A DNA stretch of 64,000 bases, from the NCBI RefSeq assembly GCF_963666145.1, contig NZ_OY762614.1:4144501-4208500 (forward strand). Direction: 5' to 3'. Positions within the stretch are counted from its first letter, which is position 1, and the number at the start of each line of letters is the position of its first letter. The notes under the pieces are model-generated. The model was not told the DNA's origin and searched no databases. It worked only from the letters and a program-made list of their open reading frames with translations. Shown one piece after another: positions 35,167-44,684 of this stretch. Made by a program: the position numbers and the translations under genes. Source of the DNA: an uncultured Desulfobacter sp. Lineage in GTDB: Bacteria; Desulfobacterota; Desulfobacteria; Desulfobacterales; Desulfobacteraceae.

Positions 35167-35433
35167 TCATTCTTTTTCTGGAGTAGAGGCTTCTTGTGGC
35201 TCCGTATCTGTTTTAGGGGCCATTTTTTCAGCTTGAACTTCAGGGTCTGTCTTTTCAACTTCAGGGGGGGCCGCTTCATCTTCCGGGGGGGGGACGTCAG
35301 CTTCGGGAACTGTTACTTCAGCTTCAGGGGTTATAGGCGCTTGGTTTGACTTATCTTGATCTCCGCAGCCAGCTAACACCATTGCAAAAAGAAAAACAAA
35401 ACCGACAATCAGCACACCTATTTTGGTTCTCAT
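35167..35433 (-). CDS. small acidic lipoprotein
   Basis: An 88-residue lipoprotein. I use the ATG at 35433, which has AGGAG in front; the longer frame to 35481 starts in the promoter region. Signal peptide MRTKIGVLIVGFVFLFAMVL ends in the lipobox LAGC. The mature part is Pro/Glu-rich (VPEADVPPPEDEAAPPEV) with little else, so a tether or spacer role is likely. A 9-base C/G homopolymer encodes the PPP (about 35286-35294), a possible slippage site. Confidence 0.7.
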   Translation of the reverse strand: MRTKIGVLIVGFVFLFAMVLAGCGDQDKSNQAPITPEAEVTVPEADVPPPEDEAAPPEVEKTDPEVQAEKMAPKTDTEPQEASTPEKE

Positions 35434-36030
35434 TATTATCTCCTTTGTTTTATGTTGGGACCAAAAAAGTTTTGGATGCATACGACAATTACATAGCTAT
35501 AGCAATTCTTATACCAAAACCATAATAGACTGAAATTAAATACTATTTTAGATTTAAAACAATAATAGCAAGCTTATAGTTACAAAAAGTTCATTGCCGG
35601 TTACAATTTAGTGTATAATCGGTTATTCTCTTCCCTTAATAGAATAAAGACGGGTACAAGATGTTGTGCACATCACCAATCCCCGAAAAGCGAGCTTTAA
35701 TAGACATAGGTGTCGCCCTATCTCAGAGTGAATTTTTTCTCATTTCGAAAAGAAATCCGTGAATATGACAGGCACATATATAAAGAACGAATCTTATTGA
35801 ATGTTTCATTGGCAAACTGAAACAATTTCGTCGCATTTTCTCACGGTTTGAAAAATGGCTAAAAACTATATGTATTTTGTTCTTTTTGCTGCGGCTGTGG
35901 TATGCCTTCGTTAAAATGTGAACAGAACCAAAGAGACAGATTTTAAATCACCAACCTCCGGCAAAGCCGGAGGTTGGTGACTTTACTCTGACCCCATTTA
36001 TTTATTTTTATACAAGACGTGAGGAAATGC
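35434..36030. other. intergenic with a strong hairpin
   Basis: About 600 bases between the lipoprotein and the immunity-like gene. It contains the perfect hairpin at 35948-35980 and a partial repeat (TAGACATAGGTGTC near 35700). No gene. Confidence 0.5.
35948..35980. repeat. perfect 15-bp hairpin, 3-base loop
   Basis: TCACCAACCTCCGGC (35948-35962), AAA, then its exact complement (35966-35980). It is followed by ACTCTGACCCCATTT, the kind of tail often found beside REP-like hairpins of Y1-transposase families. It lies just beyond the end of the immunity-like gene, so it may also act in transcript ending. Confidence 0.6.
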
Positions 36031-36516
36031 TTAACTTTCCATTGACATACGCAATAGCTTGCCGTCTCTGTCAAACGTTACAGCAATTAAATAATCAGTG
36101 TATTTTTTGGGGAACTGGATATCAAATATTGCGAAAGAATCGTCATCTTCAGGGTAAAATCCAACTCTATATAGCTTTAAATGATTCAAGAATATTTGTT
36201 TATCAATTTGAGTTGCGCCGAAAGCCTCTTGGATTGTATCTTCCTCGAATTCTTCAAGATGATGGTGCAAATACAATCTCACAACTTCCGATTTTTCTCC
36301 TAAATCAAAATCATCTGAGATAGCTTTAAATGCTTTTTCGGAGAAGGCTTCAATACCAGAAAGAAATTTTTTTACGTGTTCTAATTCAGTATTTTCTATT
36401 GATTCCGCTTCAAAATTCAAATCAATTTCAATAGTATCCCCGTGAACGTAAAGCAAACTATCATAACATTCTTCAAGATTATCTGTGTCGATATTTCCGA
36501 ATGGTTCTAAATACAT
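36031..36516 (-). CDS. DUF2004-like probable immunity protein
   Basis: A 161-residue acidic soluble protein (many Glu/Asp; YDSLLYVHGDTIEIDLNFEA, then GIEAFSEKAFKAISDDFDLG) that fits the DUF2004 type of small proteins found beside polymorphic toxins. It starts 37 bases after the RHS toxin gene on the same strand, exactly where the cognate immunity protein is expected. It has no signal peptide, so it would act in the cytoplasm and neutralise the nuclease tip. Family match by eye; immunity role by context. Confidence 0.6.
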   Translation of the reverse strand: MYLEPFGNIDTDNLEECYDSLLYVHGDTIEIDLNFEAESIENTELEHVKKFLSGIEAFSEKAFKAISDDFDLGEKSEVVRLYLHHHLEEFEEDTIQEAFGATQIDKQIFLNHLKLYRVGFYPEDDDSFAIFDIQFPKKYTDYLIAVTFDRDGKLLRMSMES

Positions 36517-36552
36517 TTATTGTCCCTTTTTTCTGAGCGCTTAGTAAAAGAG

Positions 36553-39500
36553 CTAATTTTTACCTGGCGAGTTTCGTACGTTAAGAAGGCCAGGTGCATC
36601 CTTGCCTCCAACTGATTCGATAAGCTCTGCTTCTTTAGCAAAAGCTGAAGCATCATCGGGTTCGGCCCAATGAGCGATATCATCAACTGGAGAATTTTGC
36701 TGCTTGGAGACACGTCGAGCAGATTGGCGAGCTCTTTTAGTTCCACCTTTGCCAATGTAAGCGGTTCCATCATCTAGTAAGATCATATAAGCACCATTAT
36801 CTGCATTGTTCAAATTAACATGCCTGGTTGATCCAACCTTTTTTGAGGCTTTATTAGCAACATCAACAACCTCATCCCCATACTTCAGGCCATATTTCCC
36901 GCCTTTACCGATAAGATCGCCAGCAAATGGTAGCATGGATATTGCTGACCCCACGGCACCAACCGCATCCCCACGGAAGCCAGAGATGATAGCATTGATT
37001 CCATCAGCAACGATTGTCGGATCAAAAATTCCTATGGCATCAAGTCCACCCTGTATCCAGTCAAGGCTGCGAGAAAGGCTGGATAATCCATACGGGTCAA
37101 TGAACAGCAGCGGACTATTCAAGCAAAACGCATACAAATTCATCCCATCATCATAACCGATGGGATCTGTCTGCATAAATCGCCCAAGAGTTGGATTATA
37201 GTATCTGGCCCGGTAATAGTAAAGCCCGGTTTCCGGGTCGCACTCCCTGCCGGTATAAAGGTAAGGATTACCTATATAGCTGGTTCCGTTAGGCTGTCCA
37301 AATACATTGTAGGCGTAAATTTCCTGCAAGGCTCCGGTTTCGTCTGTCAATGCAGCCACAGATCCTAAGCCGTCAAACTGATAATAGTAGGTAGCGGAGC
37401 TTGTGATCATGCAGACGGGTTGGTCGATGCCGGGGCCATAGATGTAACGCCGCAGTTCGGTTCCGGTGCTGTTATATTCCACAATCACCTGATTGCCGTC
37501 GTGCAGATACCGGGTTGTTACGCTGTCTACCTCCTTTTCAATTCTGCGGCCCATGGGGTCGTAGACATAAGCTGCGGTATGATCCGGTGTGACTGCTGTG
37601 ACTAAGCGGTTTTCCGCATTATAGGCGTAGGTGTTGGTGCCGTCAGACGTCAGGTTCCCGTTTCCATCATATGCTGGGTTGAGGCCTCCCACAACTGTGT
37701 ACTGGTTTAGATTGTTGGGGGTGTAGGCCGTGCTGACGATGCCGGCCTGGCGGTAAACAAAACGGTAGTCATCAACGTCCGTCTGGGTTCTGATGCCGAT
37801 ATTGTTGGTGATGAAAGTATAGGTGGCCGTTCCTGTAGCATGGACCAGGGCAAGGGATGAAAGGTCGTTGTCGATTTCATAGGTGTAGGTGGTAGTGGTG
37901 CCATTGCCGTAGGTCAGGGTGGTCCGCCGGGACAGGGCATCGTAGTCGTAATGGGCCAGAAGCGTTGTGCCGGCCTGCTTGATGTCCGTGATCCGGTTCA
38001 GGACGTCATAGGTGTAAGTGACATAGGCGTTATCCGGATAGGTCAATCGGGTCCGGTTGCTGTTGCCGTCATACTGGTAGCCTAGGGCTCTGCCGTCCGG
38101 GTAGGTTACCCCGGTCAAGCGCAGGGCATTGTCATACGTATGGGAGATTGTACCCAGGCTGTCCGTTACACCTTCTTGAAGCCCGGTCAGATCATAGGTG
38201 TAGGTAATGGTTTCAGGCCCGGGCAGGATTTTGGATGCCAGCCGGTTCAGGTCATCATAGGTAAAGGAAATGGCCTGACCGGCCCGGGTGAGTCTGGATG
38301 TCAGGTTGCCGACATCATCCCAGGCATAGGATTCATAGGAGGTGTCCGGATATGTGGTTCGGTATAGGCGATTAAAGCCGTCATATGTATACTGGCTGGT
38401 GTTGCCGTTGGCATCGGTTTCAGTCTCTTTCAGGCCGCTGGCCGTGTAGGTGATTTGCCGGGCGGTTTGGCTTTTGGCGTCAATTACCTGGTAAAGCCTG
38501 CCGGCATCATCATAAACATATGTAGTGGTCTGACTTTCAGCGTTGGTGATCTGTGACAGCCGGTCAGCCTCGTCATAGGCGTGGGTGGTCTGGTTGCCTT
38601 CGGGATCAGTGACAATATATTTTTTGCCCGTGGGGGTGTAGGTCACGGTTTGGGTCTGCCAGGGCTGACTGGTATCGTTTGTTTGGCGCTTGGTTTGGGT
38701 CAGGCGGCCCTGTTCGTCGTAATCATACGTTGTTACATAACTGAACGGGGCAGGCCCTGTTTCCTGCTCAGGCAGACGAAGTCCGTTGTAGGCAAGGGTG
38801 GTGGTATGGCCTTCAGGATCGGTCTGGGTTTGGATATTGCCCACATTATCGTAGGTGAACTGGGTGGTCAGGGCAAGACCGGTATCGTCCGTGACCACAG
38901 ACAAAAGCTCTCCGGTGGTACCGTCATAAGTATACCGGGTGATGCGGCCTTCAGGATCGGTTTTTGTCAGAACCTGGCCCCGGGCGTTGTAGGTCATCAG
39001 GGTCACCGGGATCTGACCGTCCACTTCGGGTTGTTCCATCCGGGTCAGGTTGCCGTTACTGTCATATTCAAAGGTGGTTACGCGGCCCAAAGGATCGGTG
39101 GCGGTCAGAACCTTGCTGAAGGTGGCGTCATAGGTAAACTGGTTCACAATGGCGCCAAGGGTTGACCCGGGTTTGGGATACTGGGTAACGGTGACCGGAT
39201 TATGAAGGTCATCATACACATATTCGGTATAATTTCCTTCGGGCTTGGTCTCTTTGATCACGCGCTTTTGGCCGTCATATTCCAGGGTGGTTTCGTTATC
39301 CAGCGGGTCGATCCGGCGAACGGCATTGCCGTTTTTATCGTAATAAGCCGTGTTGCCTTGGGCCAGGGGGTTGACCTCCTCGGTCCGGTATCCGGATATG
39401 TAATACTGCCAGGCTTGGCCGTTGGCATCGGCCTGGGTGATGACCTTATCGTTAGCGTCAAAGGTGTTGGTGACAAATGGACTTGTAGGATTGTCCGGAT

Positions 39501-42500
39501 AAAAGATCCGGGTCAGCCGCCCCGGCTCATCGTATTCAAAAACCGTGGTGTTGCCTTCCGTACCAGTCACCTGGGTGAGGTTTCCGTCGGTATCATAGGT
39601 GTAAGATACGCTTCTTCCCGTTCCGTCGGAGACCTGGCTGATCCGGTCATTGGCATAGGAAAGGGATAGGGCCTTTCCCATGCCGTTGGAGATGGTCTGA
39701 AGCGCTCCGCCGGTATCATAGGCAAAGGTCAGAACGTTGCCGTTGGCGTCTGTCCAGGCCGTCATCCTGCCGTCGGCATTAAAATCAAGCTCAACACCGT
39801 GCTTGGTCCGGACAAGGTAGGTGCCGTCCGTTTCCAGGGTCAGTATGGAGCCGTCACCAGGCGGGGCATTAAAACTGCCGTCAGCCAGTTTGACAAACCG
39901 TTTGGTGCTGCCGGGGATATTCACCGACACCACATTGTTAATGAGCAGGTCCATGAACCAGCGGTGGCCGATGGAGGCGATGACCAGTGTGTCAAGATCA
40001 CGGTTTTGTGTGAGCAGGTCCATGGTCACGTAAATTTCAACCATGGCTGCCACCGCGTCAATGGTAGAGCGCTCCCCAAGGCCTAAAAACCCATCGTTGT
40101 CTTCCGTTGCTCTGACCGCGTATTTGTGGGTCCACCCAAGGCCCAGGCCTGAGTCAGTTAAACGGCTGGCAGAGTTGTAGGTTCGGGCAAAGGCCATGGC
40201 AAAGGGCTGGGCGCCATTGCCAAGGGTGAGGTCCGAATGATCGTACAGGTAATCCCCGGTCACAAGGTCTATGGGTTCATCGGATACATCATTGGTAGCT
40301 GAGCTTGTGCCCTGGTCGGCGGTTGAAGAGGTTTCTCCGGAATCCGCGTCAAAGACCGTATCTGCGAACCCTCCGCTCAACCCGCCGGAAATGATGTGGC
40401 CGATAGAGTTGCCGGCTGACGATACGGCCAGGAATCCGATGCCCTGCCAGTCGCCCTGGGTCAGGTTGCCGTTATGGGGGACAATAACATTGTAGCCTGC
40501 ATTGACATAAGCCTGAACGTTGGCAATCTCATTTGCGCTGTACCCGTTGGCTTCAAGCTGGGTTTCTATTGAACTCCAGTTAGAGGAGTTGGCTTCAAAT
40601 ATTTTACTGCCCTCTTGGTTGGCTATATCCAAAAGTTTGACCGTACAGACTGCGGAGTTGGGCTGAAATTGCTCGATTACCCCCCATTCCATGGCACTGG
40701 ACCGGCCTGAGGATGCAAAAAACGAGGCTGTCCCGGCAGCTGTATCACTTTCAAGGCCGAGCGTGCTGACGGCCCCCATGGGAAGGTCAATATAGGGGCT
40801 CTGGTTCTGGCCGCAGACGCCAAGGACATGGTGATGGGTCGTGTGCGTCTTGAGCATGGCATCCATCAGTTTATCAGACATCTGGACCTCGGCCAGCCAG
40901 GCAAAGCCCATCATGGCCAGGGTTTCTCCCAGGACTTCTTCTGAATCGTCTGTTTGCCCGTCGGCTTTGTACTGGTTGAGTAATTTACGGTGATTTTCGA
41001 TCATTCCCCGGGTGGTTTCGGCCCAGCCGTTGACGATGTTGTAGCTTCCGCCGGCAAGTATGCTGAAGGTCCGGGTCTGGTCCTGGTAGGTACCGCTTGA
41101 AGCGGCATAGGGGTGGTCTACAATGATGGTGATATCCACACTGGTGTTTGCCGTGGCAGCCGTTCCGGTGGCAAGCACTGTTCCGTCCCTGGTGAGGACC
41201 GGCTGGACGGAGTCATTATAAAACAGGCTGAGCCTTTTGCCATAGGTCTCATCGGTATATAGAGGAATATTTATGCCCTGGTGCTGAACGGTAAATTTTG
41301 TCCGATAGGAATTGGGAATATCGGTCCAGGTTTCTTTAATGGTTTCGTTATTATCGTAGGGAAGTGAAGTCTGTCGCAAAATGCCATCTGCTGGGATTAT
41401 GACCAGCCCGCCTGTGATCTCTTCAAGGGTGGCACCCGGGTAAGTGGTTTTAATTTCCTGGTGCAAGCTGTTTGTAAAGGCGCTTAAATCGTTTGCAATG
41501 TTGGTTTTATTAACGTTTTGTATATAATTTGTACCTTCAACCGCACCACTTTTGGCGTTGGCCAGAAAGGCGGTACGGTCGTAGCCCATGGCCGTGGAGA
41601 AATCGATCGGGGCTGTTACAGTGTGGGTTTTATAAGATGGGTCAAACACATAGGCGGTCCCGTCAATCTCAACTTCAACCCAGACATGGCCGACATCGGC
41701 AAAGGCAAAATCTCCACCTGAATACACCCATTTTTTCAAGGAAACGCCGCCGTTGGAAAGTATGTTCAGGCCGTCAACCGTGCTTATCCCAAGCCAGTCC
41801 TTGACTTCATCCCAGGTGAGTCGCAGGGTTCCGAACTTGTAATTGGCTGTGTAACCCGAAGCCCGCAGCAAGGCGATCATTAGAGAAGACTGGTCAAAGC
41901 TGTTGCCTACACCGTCCGCCAGTGTGGCCTCCGCTCCCTTGATTGACCCCCAGACCGGGCTATAGGTGATTTTGTCGTGTACATATTCGTATATCAGGTC
42001 GGCATCATTTTTCAGGGACCTTGCCATTGCCTGTATTGTATCCGTGCTAGTCGCGGCTGTATCCAGGGCAATAATTTCCTGGGCAGATGCCCGGACAGAT
42101 GCTCCCGAGGATGAAATAATTCTATGGGATTCATCCGGACTTATGGGCTCGGCATTTTCCTGCCGGAAGCCGGGCAGGGAATCATTTCCCCCAAACGCAT
42201 TTGCAACCAATCCAGGTCCATGAAAAAATATTGCCAGGACAAAGGGAATCAATAGAAAGGATTTTTTTGTTCTTGCAGATATCTTTACTCCCAGTACAGC
42301 TAGAACCAGCAGGGTGACGGATAGGCCAAGGGGAGAAACGGCGGGAACAGGGGCGACAGATGATGGGGTTGATGTCGAATCCATGGGATCGGAATCTGCC
42401 GTATACTCTTCCAGGTTGGTGAATCCGTCTTCATCCGGGTCCAGGCCACTATCATCCGACAGGGGATCAAGTGAATACGTGACTTCCCACCCGTCGTTCA

Positions 42501-42873
42501 TGCCGTCGGAATCCGTATCCGGCTTTAGACCTGTGGTTTCTCCTGCGTCCTTCCAGCCGTTCCGGTTTGTATCCTCTTCACCGTCGGACAGGCCATCTCC
42601 ATCAGAATCAGCATTTTCAGCACTTGTTCCCGCAAGATTTTCCAGGTAATCACTTAAGCCGTCGCCATCGGTATCTGTTGCCGGTGTAACGCCATGGACG
42701 CTGCGGTTACCGGTCTCATCATATGAAAAGGATACGGTACTGCCGTCTGCATAGGTGACAGACGTAACCTGGTTGAGATTATCGTAACCAAACTGGGTGG
42801 TTTCTGCCCAACCGATGGACGAGATAGAAAATAAAAGACATGAAATCAGGGTAACATAGAATATCTTAGACAT
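36553..42873 (-). CDS. RHS-repeat polymorphic toxin with C-terminal GIY-YIG-like nuclease
   Basis: A secreted protein of about 2,106 residues. I take the ATG at 42873, with GGGAG before it; a GTG two codons earlier is the alternative. In order: signal peptide (residues 1-25, ending WAE); one YD repeat; acidic thrombospondin-type-3-like calcium repeats (about 67-165, DTDGDGLSD); an exosortase-type span (PLGLSVTLLVLAVLG, basic tail); a second hydrophobic stretch (208-228); a transglutaminase-like domain whose catalytic Cys is absent; a long RHS/YD-repeat barrel; the RHS end motif PIGYDDGMNLYAFCLNSP then IDPYG. The tip domain (last ~80) reads GAYMILLDDGTAYIGKG, ARQSAR, and KEAELIESVGG, a GIY-YIG-like nuclease. 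Confidence 0.85.
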   Translation of the reverse strand: MSKIFYVTLISCLLFSISSIGWAETTQFGYDNLNQVTSVTYADGSTVSFSYDETGNRSVHGVTPATDTDGDGLSDYLENLAGTSAENADSDGDGLSDGEEDTNRNGWKDAGETTGLKPDTDSDGMNDGWEVTYSLDPLSDDSGLDPDEDGFTNLEEYTADSDPMDSTSTPSSVAPVPAVSPLGLSVTLLVLAVLGVKISARTKKSFLLIPFVLAIFFHGPGLVANAFGGNDSLPGFRQENAEPISPDESHRIISSSGASVRASAQEIIALDTAATSTDTIQAMARSLKNDADLIYEYVHDKITYSPVWGSIKGAEATLADGVGNSFDQSSLMIALLRASGYTANYKFGTLRLTWDEVKDWLGISTVDGLNILSNGGVSLKKWVYSGGDFAFADVGHVWVEVEIDGTAYVFDPSYKTHTVTAPIDFSTAMGYDRTAFLANAKSGAVEGTNYIQNVNKTNIANDLSAFTNSLHQEIKTTYPGATLEEITGGLVIIPADGILRQTSLPYDNNETIKETWTDIPNSYRTKFTVQHQGINIPLYTDETYGKRLSLFYNDSVQPVLTRDGTVLATGTAATANTSVDITIIVDHPYAASSGTYQDQTRTFSILAGGSYNIVNGWAETTRGMIENHRKLLNQYKADGQTDDSEEVLGETLAMMGFAWLAEVQMSDKLMDAMLKTHTTHHHVLGVCGQNQSPYIDLPMGAVSTLGLESDTAAGTASFFASSGRSSAMEWGVIEQFQPNSAVCTVKLLDIANQEGSKIFEANSSNWSSIETQLEANGYSANEIANVQAYVNAGYNVIVPHNGNLTQGDWQGIGFLAVSSAGNSIGHIISGGLSGGFADTVFDADSGETSSTADQGTSSATNDVSDEPIDLVTGDYLYDHSDLTLGNGAQPFAMAFARTYNSASRLTDSGLGLGWTHKYAVRATEDNDGFLGLGERSTIDAVAAMVEIYVTMDLLTQNRDLDTLVIASIGHRWFMDLLINNVVSVNIPGSTKRFVKLADGSFNAPPGDGSILTLETDGTYLVRTKHGVELDFNADGRMTAWTDANGNVLTFAYDTGGALQTISNGMGKALSLSYANDRISQVSDGTGRSVSYTYDTDGNLTQVTGTEGNTTVFEYDEPGRLTRIFYPDNPTSPFVTNTFDANDKVITQADANGQAWQYYISGYRTEEVNPLAQGNTAYYDKNGNAVRRIDPLDNETTLEYDGQKRVIKETKPEGNYTEYVYDDLHNPVTVTQYPKPGSTLGAIVNQFTYDATFSKVLTATDPLGRVTTFEYDSNGNLTRMEQPEVDGQIPVTLMTYNARGQVLTKTDPEGRITRYTYDGTTGELLSVVTDDTGLALTTQFTYDNVGNIQTQTDPEGHTTTLAYNGLRLPEQETGPAPFSYVTTYDYDEQGRLTQTKRQTNDTSQPWQTQTVTYTPTGKKYIVTDPEGNQTTHAYDEADRLSQITNAESQTTTYVYDDAGRLYQVIDAKSQTARQITYTASGLKETETDANGNTSQYTYDGFNRLYRTTYPDTSYESYAWDDVGNLTSRLTRAGQAISFTYDDLNRLASKILPGPETITYTYDLTGLQEGVTDSLGTISHTYDNALRLTGVTYPDGRALGYQYDGNSNRTRLTYPDNAYVTYTYDVLNRITDIKQAGTTLLAHYDYDALSRRTTLTYGNGTTTTYTYEIDNDLSSLALVHATGTATYTFITNNIGIRTQTDVDDYRFVYRQAGIVSTAYTPNNLNQYTVVGGLNPAYDGNGNLTSDGTNTYAYNAENRLVTAVTPDHTAAYVYDPMGRRIEKEVDSVTTRYLHDGNQVIVEYNSTGTELRRYIYGPGIDQPVCMITSSATYYYQFDGLGSVAALTDETGALQEIYAYNVFGQPNGTSYIGNPYLYTGRECDPETGLYYYRARYYNPTLGRFMQTDPIGYDDGMNLYAFCLNSPLLFIDPYGLSSLSRSLDWIQGGLDAIGIFDPTIVADGINAIISGFRGDAVGAVGSAISMLPFAGDLIGKGGKYGLKYGDEVVDVANKASKKVGSTRHVNLNNADNGAYMILLDDGTAYIGKGGTKRARQSARRVSKQQNSPVDDIAHWAEPDDASAFAKEAELIESVGGKDAPGLLNVRNSPGKN

Positions 42874-42879
42874 ATTCAC

Positions 42880-43432
42880 TCTCCCAAAATAGAATTATTG
42901 GGCGTTTTGCATGATTAAAATCAAGGCTTGCCCAAAACCTTAAAATAAACACAATTGATTAGATGAATCTCAGTATCAAATTTATTTTAAGTGAATATGA
43001 AATTGGGGTGATTAGTTTTTTAAAGTTAGATTAGAACAATGTTTGTCAGAAAATTTGGAAATCGTAATTCTCTTGCTATGGAGTTTGGATCGCCCAACAA
43101 ACCACTGCCTTAACACTCTGACTGGTTAACTACATTTACTGTTGTTCAATATAATTTCAGGGTCATTTTGAGGAATGAAAGGAAGTAAAAAATTTAAAAA
43201 CTAAAAAGTTCACAATAATGGTATTAGCCCCCATTTTTTCAAAATCAAGCCAGGTACCAGATATTGTGGTTCGGGAAATTTGACCATTAGCGACAGGTCA
43301 TAGACATAGGTGTCACTCGGATATTCCTAAATTTGCACTTATTCTTAGAGGGTGAGTGATTGATGTATTTGTTGATGTGAGGAGACCATCTTTCTTCATT
43401 CGTAATAGCACCAAACTATAAATTATTAAATG
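42880..43432. other. promoter region of the RHS gene, with dispersed repeat
   Basis: About 550 bases with no gene. It includes copy B of the dispersed repeat (43224-43306) and the TAGACATAGGTGTC piece near 43300. AT-rich sequence upstream of the RHS start, but no -35/-10 pair I can assign with confidence. Confidence 0.45.
43224..43306. repeat. dispersed ~84-base repeat, copy B
   Basis: Aligns with 34811-34894 over its whole length, with shared blocks TTAGCC, GTGGTT, TTAGCGACAG (TAGCGACAG in copy A) and TCATAGACA. The two copies are about 8.4 kb apart and in the same orientation, with the RHS toxin locus between them. Confidence 0.55.
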
Positions 43433-44431
43433 CTATAAGGATTTACGATATTCAGAGGGCCTCACGCCGTATTCCTTGAGAAAAGCAGCGGCAAAGTGAC
43501 TCGAGCTGCAAAACCCTGACTCATAAGCGATCCATGTCAGATCAACTGGGTTCTCTTCAATGAGCATTCGAGCGTAAGACAGACGCTCTTTTCTCAGATA
43601 TCCAAACACCGTACATCCGAAGACCATCCTGAACCCTTTGTTCAACTTGGTATGGCTCATCCCTACCTGCTCGGCCAGTTCTCTGAGTGAAGGCGGAAAT
43701 GAAAGCTTTTTGATCAGCATATCCCTGGCCTGTAAAATACGTTCCCTGCTCCCGGAGTCCATGGGGGGCAGGCCGTGAGGGGAACAACCCGGCGGCAATA
43801 CCTGTGCCAGTCTCAGTGCGATCAGTTCAAGTGCCTTGCTCTCAAGATAGAGATTACCGACTCTGCCTTTGTGGGTATTGTTCAGAATCTGGTAAATAGT
43901 GGTTTTCATCTGGGATGTCATGATGTGGTCTTTATAAAAATGACTGCTATTAAACGCTTTTTCCAGGGTATTATCAGATTGTTCCGTCCGGGGATGGACC
44001 GGGGCAAATTTTTTTATTAAAAATTCAGGCGAAACATGTATGGCAAGCGAAAGCACTTCCTGTCGCCCTTTGATTTTCCGTTCTGCATCATGCCCTTTAA
44101 AGAAAACGGCATATGACCATGCTGAAGTTTCAGGAATCGACTTCGGTTGGCAGAGATCCCAGGCCAGATTCTGTCCCTTGATGCAAAAAACAAGAGAAAA
44201 AAAAGTATTCTTCAATGTAAACCGGGCCATGTAATCCTCGTTAAATTTACAACGGCATATGCCTAACCCCAACCCCTCACATATTGAAAAAGAAGAAAAA
44301 TACCCGCTTCCCTTTTGGTCCGGTAACGGACGGATGACCTCATTTGAATCAATCGGCACATTTTCAGGATTCAGAGGCTTAAAGTCTACAAAGTCACCTT
44401 GACTGTTTTTAATCAGAATCCGATCGAGCAT
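43433..44431 (-). CDS. AraC-family regulator, PchR/YbtA-like
   Basis: A 332-residue regulator. The C-terminal two-helix-turn-helix domain reads LRELAEQVGMSHTKLNKGFR then FGCTVFGYLRKERLSYARML and SGFCSSSHFAAAFLKEYGVR. The MSHTKLNKGF/GYLRKERL pattern is the one found in siderophore regulators such as PchR and YbtA. The N-terminal ~230 residues would bind the effector. It is transcribed away from the 44685 gene, so it probably controls the divergent methyltransferase/TonB-receptor genes in response to a ferric-siderophore. The role is inferred from family and position. Confidence 0.85.
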   Translation of the reverse strand: MLDRILIKNSQGDFVDFKPLNPENVPIDSNEVIRPLPDQKGSGYFSSFSICEGLGLGICRCKFNEDYMARFTLKNTFFSLVFCIKGQNLAWDLCQPKSIPETSAWSYAVFFKGHDAERKIKGRQEVLSLAIHVSPEFLIKKFAPVHPRTEQSDNTLEKAFNSSHFYKDHIMTSQMKTTIYQILNNTHKGRVGNLYLESKALELIALRLAQVLPPGCSPHGLPPMDSGSRERILQARDMLIKKLSFPPSLRELAEQVGMSHTKLNKGFRMVFGCTVFGYLRKERLSYARMLIEENPVDLTWIAYESGFCSSSHFAAAFLKEYGVRPSEYRKSL

Positions 44432-44684
44432 GCGTTACTTCCTTCACGGCAATTTCGCCCTTTTTGCATTTATCATTTCGCAATACAAATCATGTCTTAT
44501 CTTTTTTTGCAAAGAAAATAAAGATATCCATGACTAAATTTTACGCAGATGCTCTTTTTCTTTACGCAGATGATATTATTCCAAAGGGAAATACTGTCCA
44601 ATATCCCGGCTTGCTCACGAATCGAAAACAGCTGCACACAGAACTTGTGTACTGATGGGCAAAATTTTTATCTAACTTTTATCT

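Noticed and set aside
36806..42649. Many long open frames on the plus strand opposite the RHS gene
   Set aside because: They are shadows of the repetitive YD-repeat gene: Gly/Val-rich composition, no ribosome sites, and all lie within one intact reading frame on the other strand.
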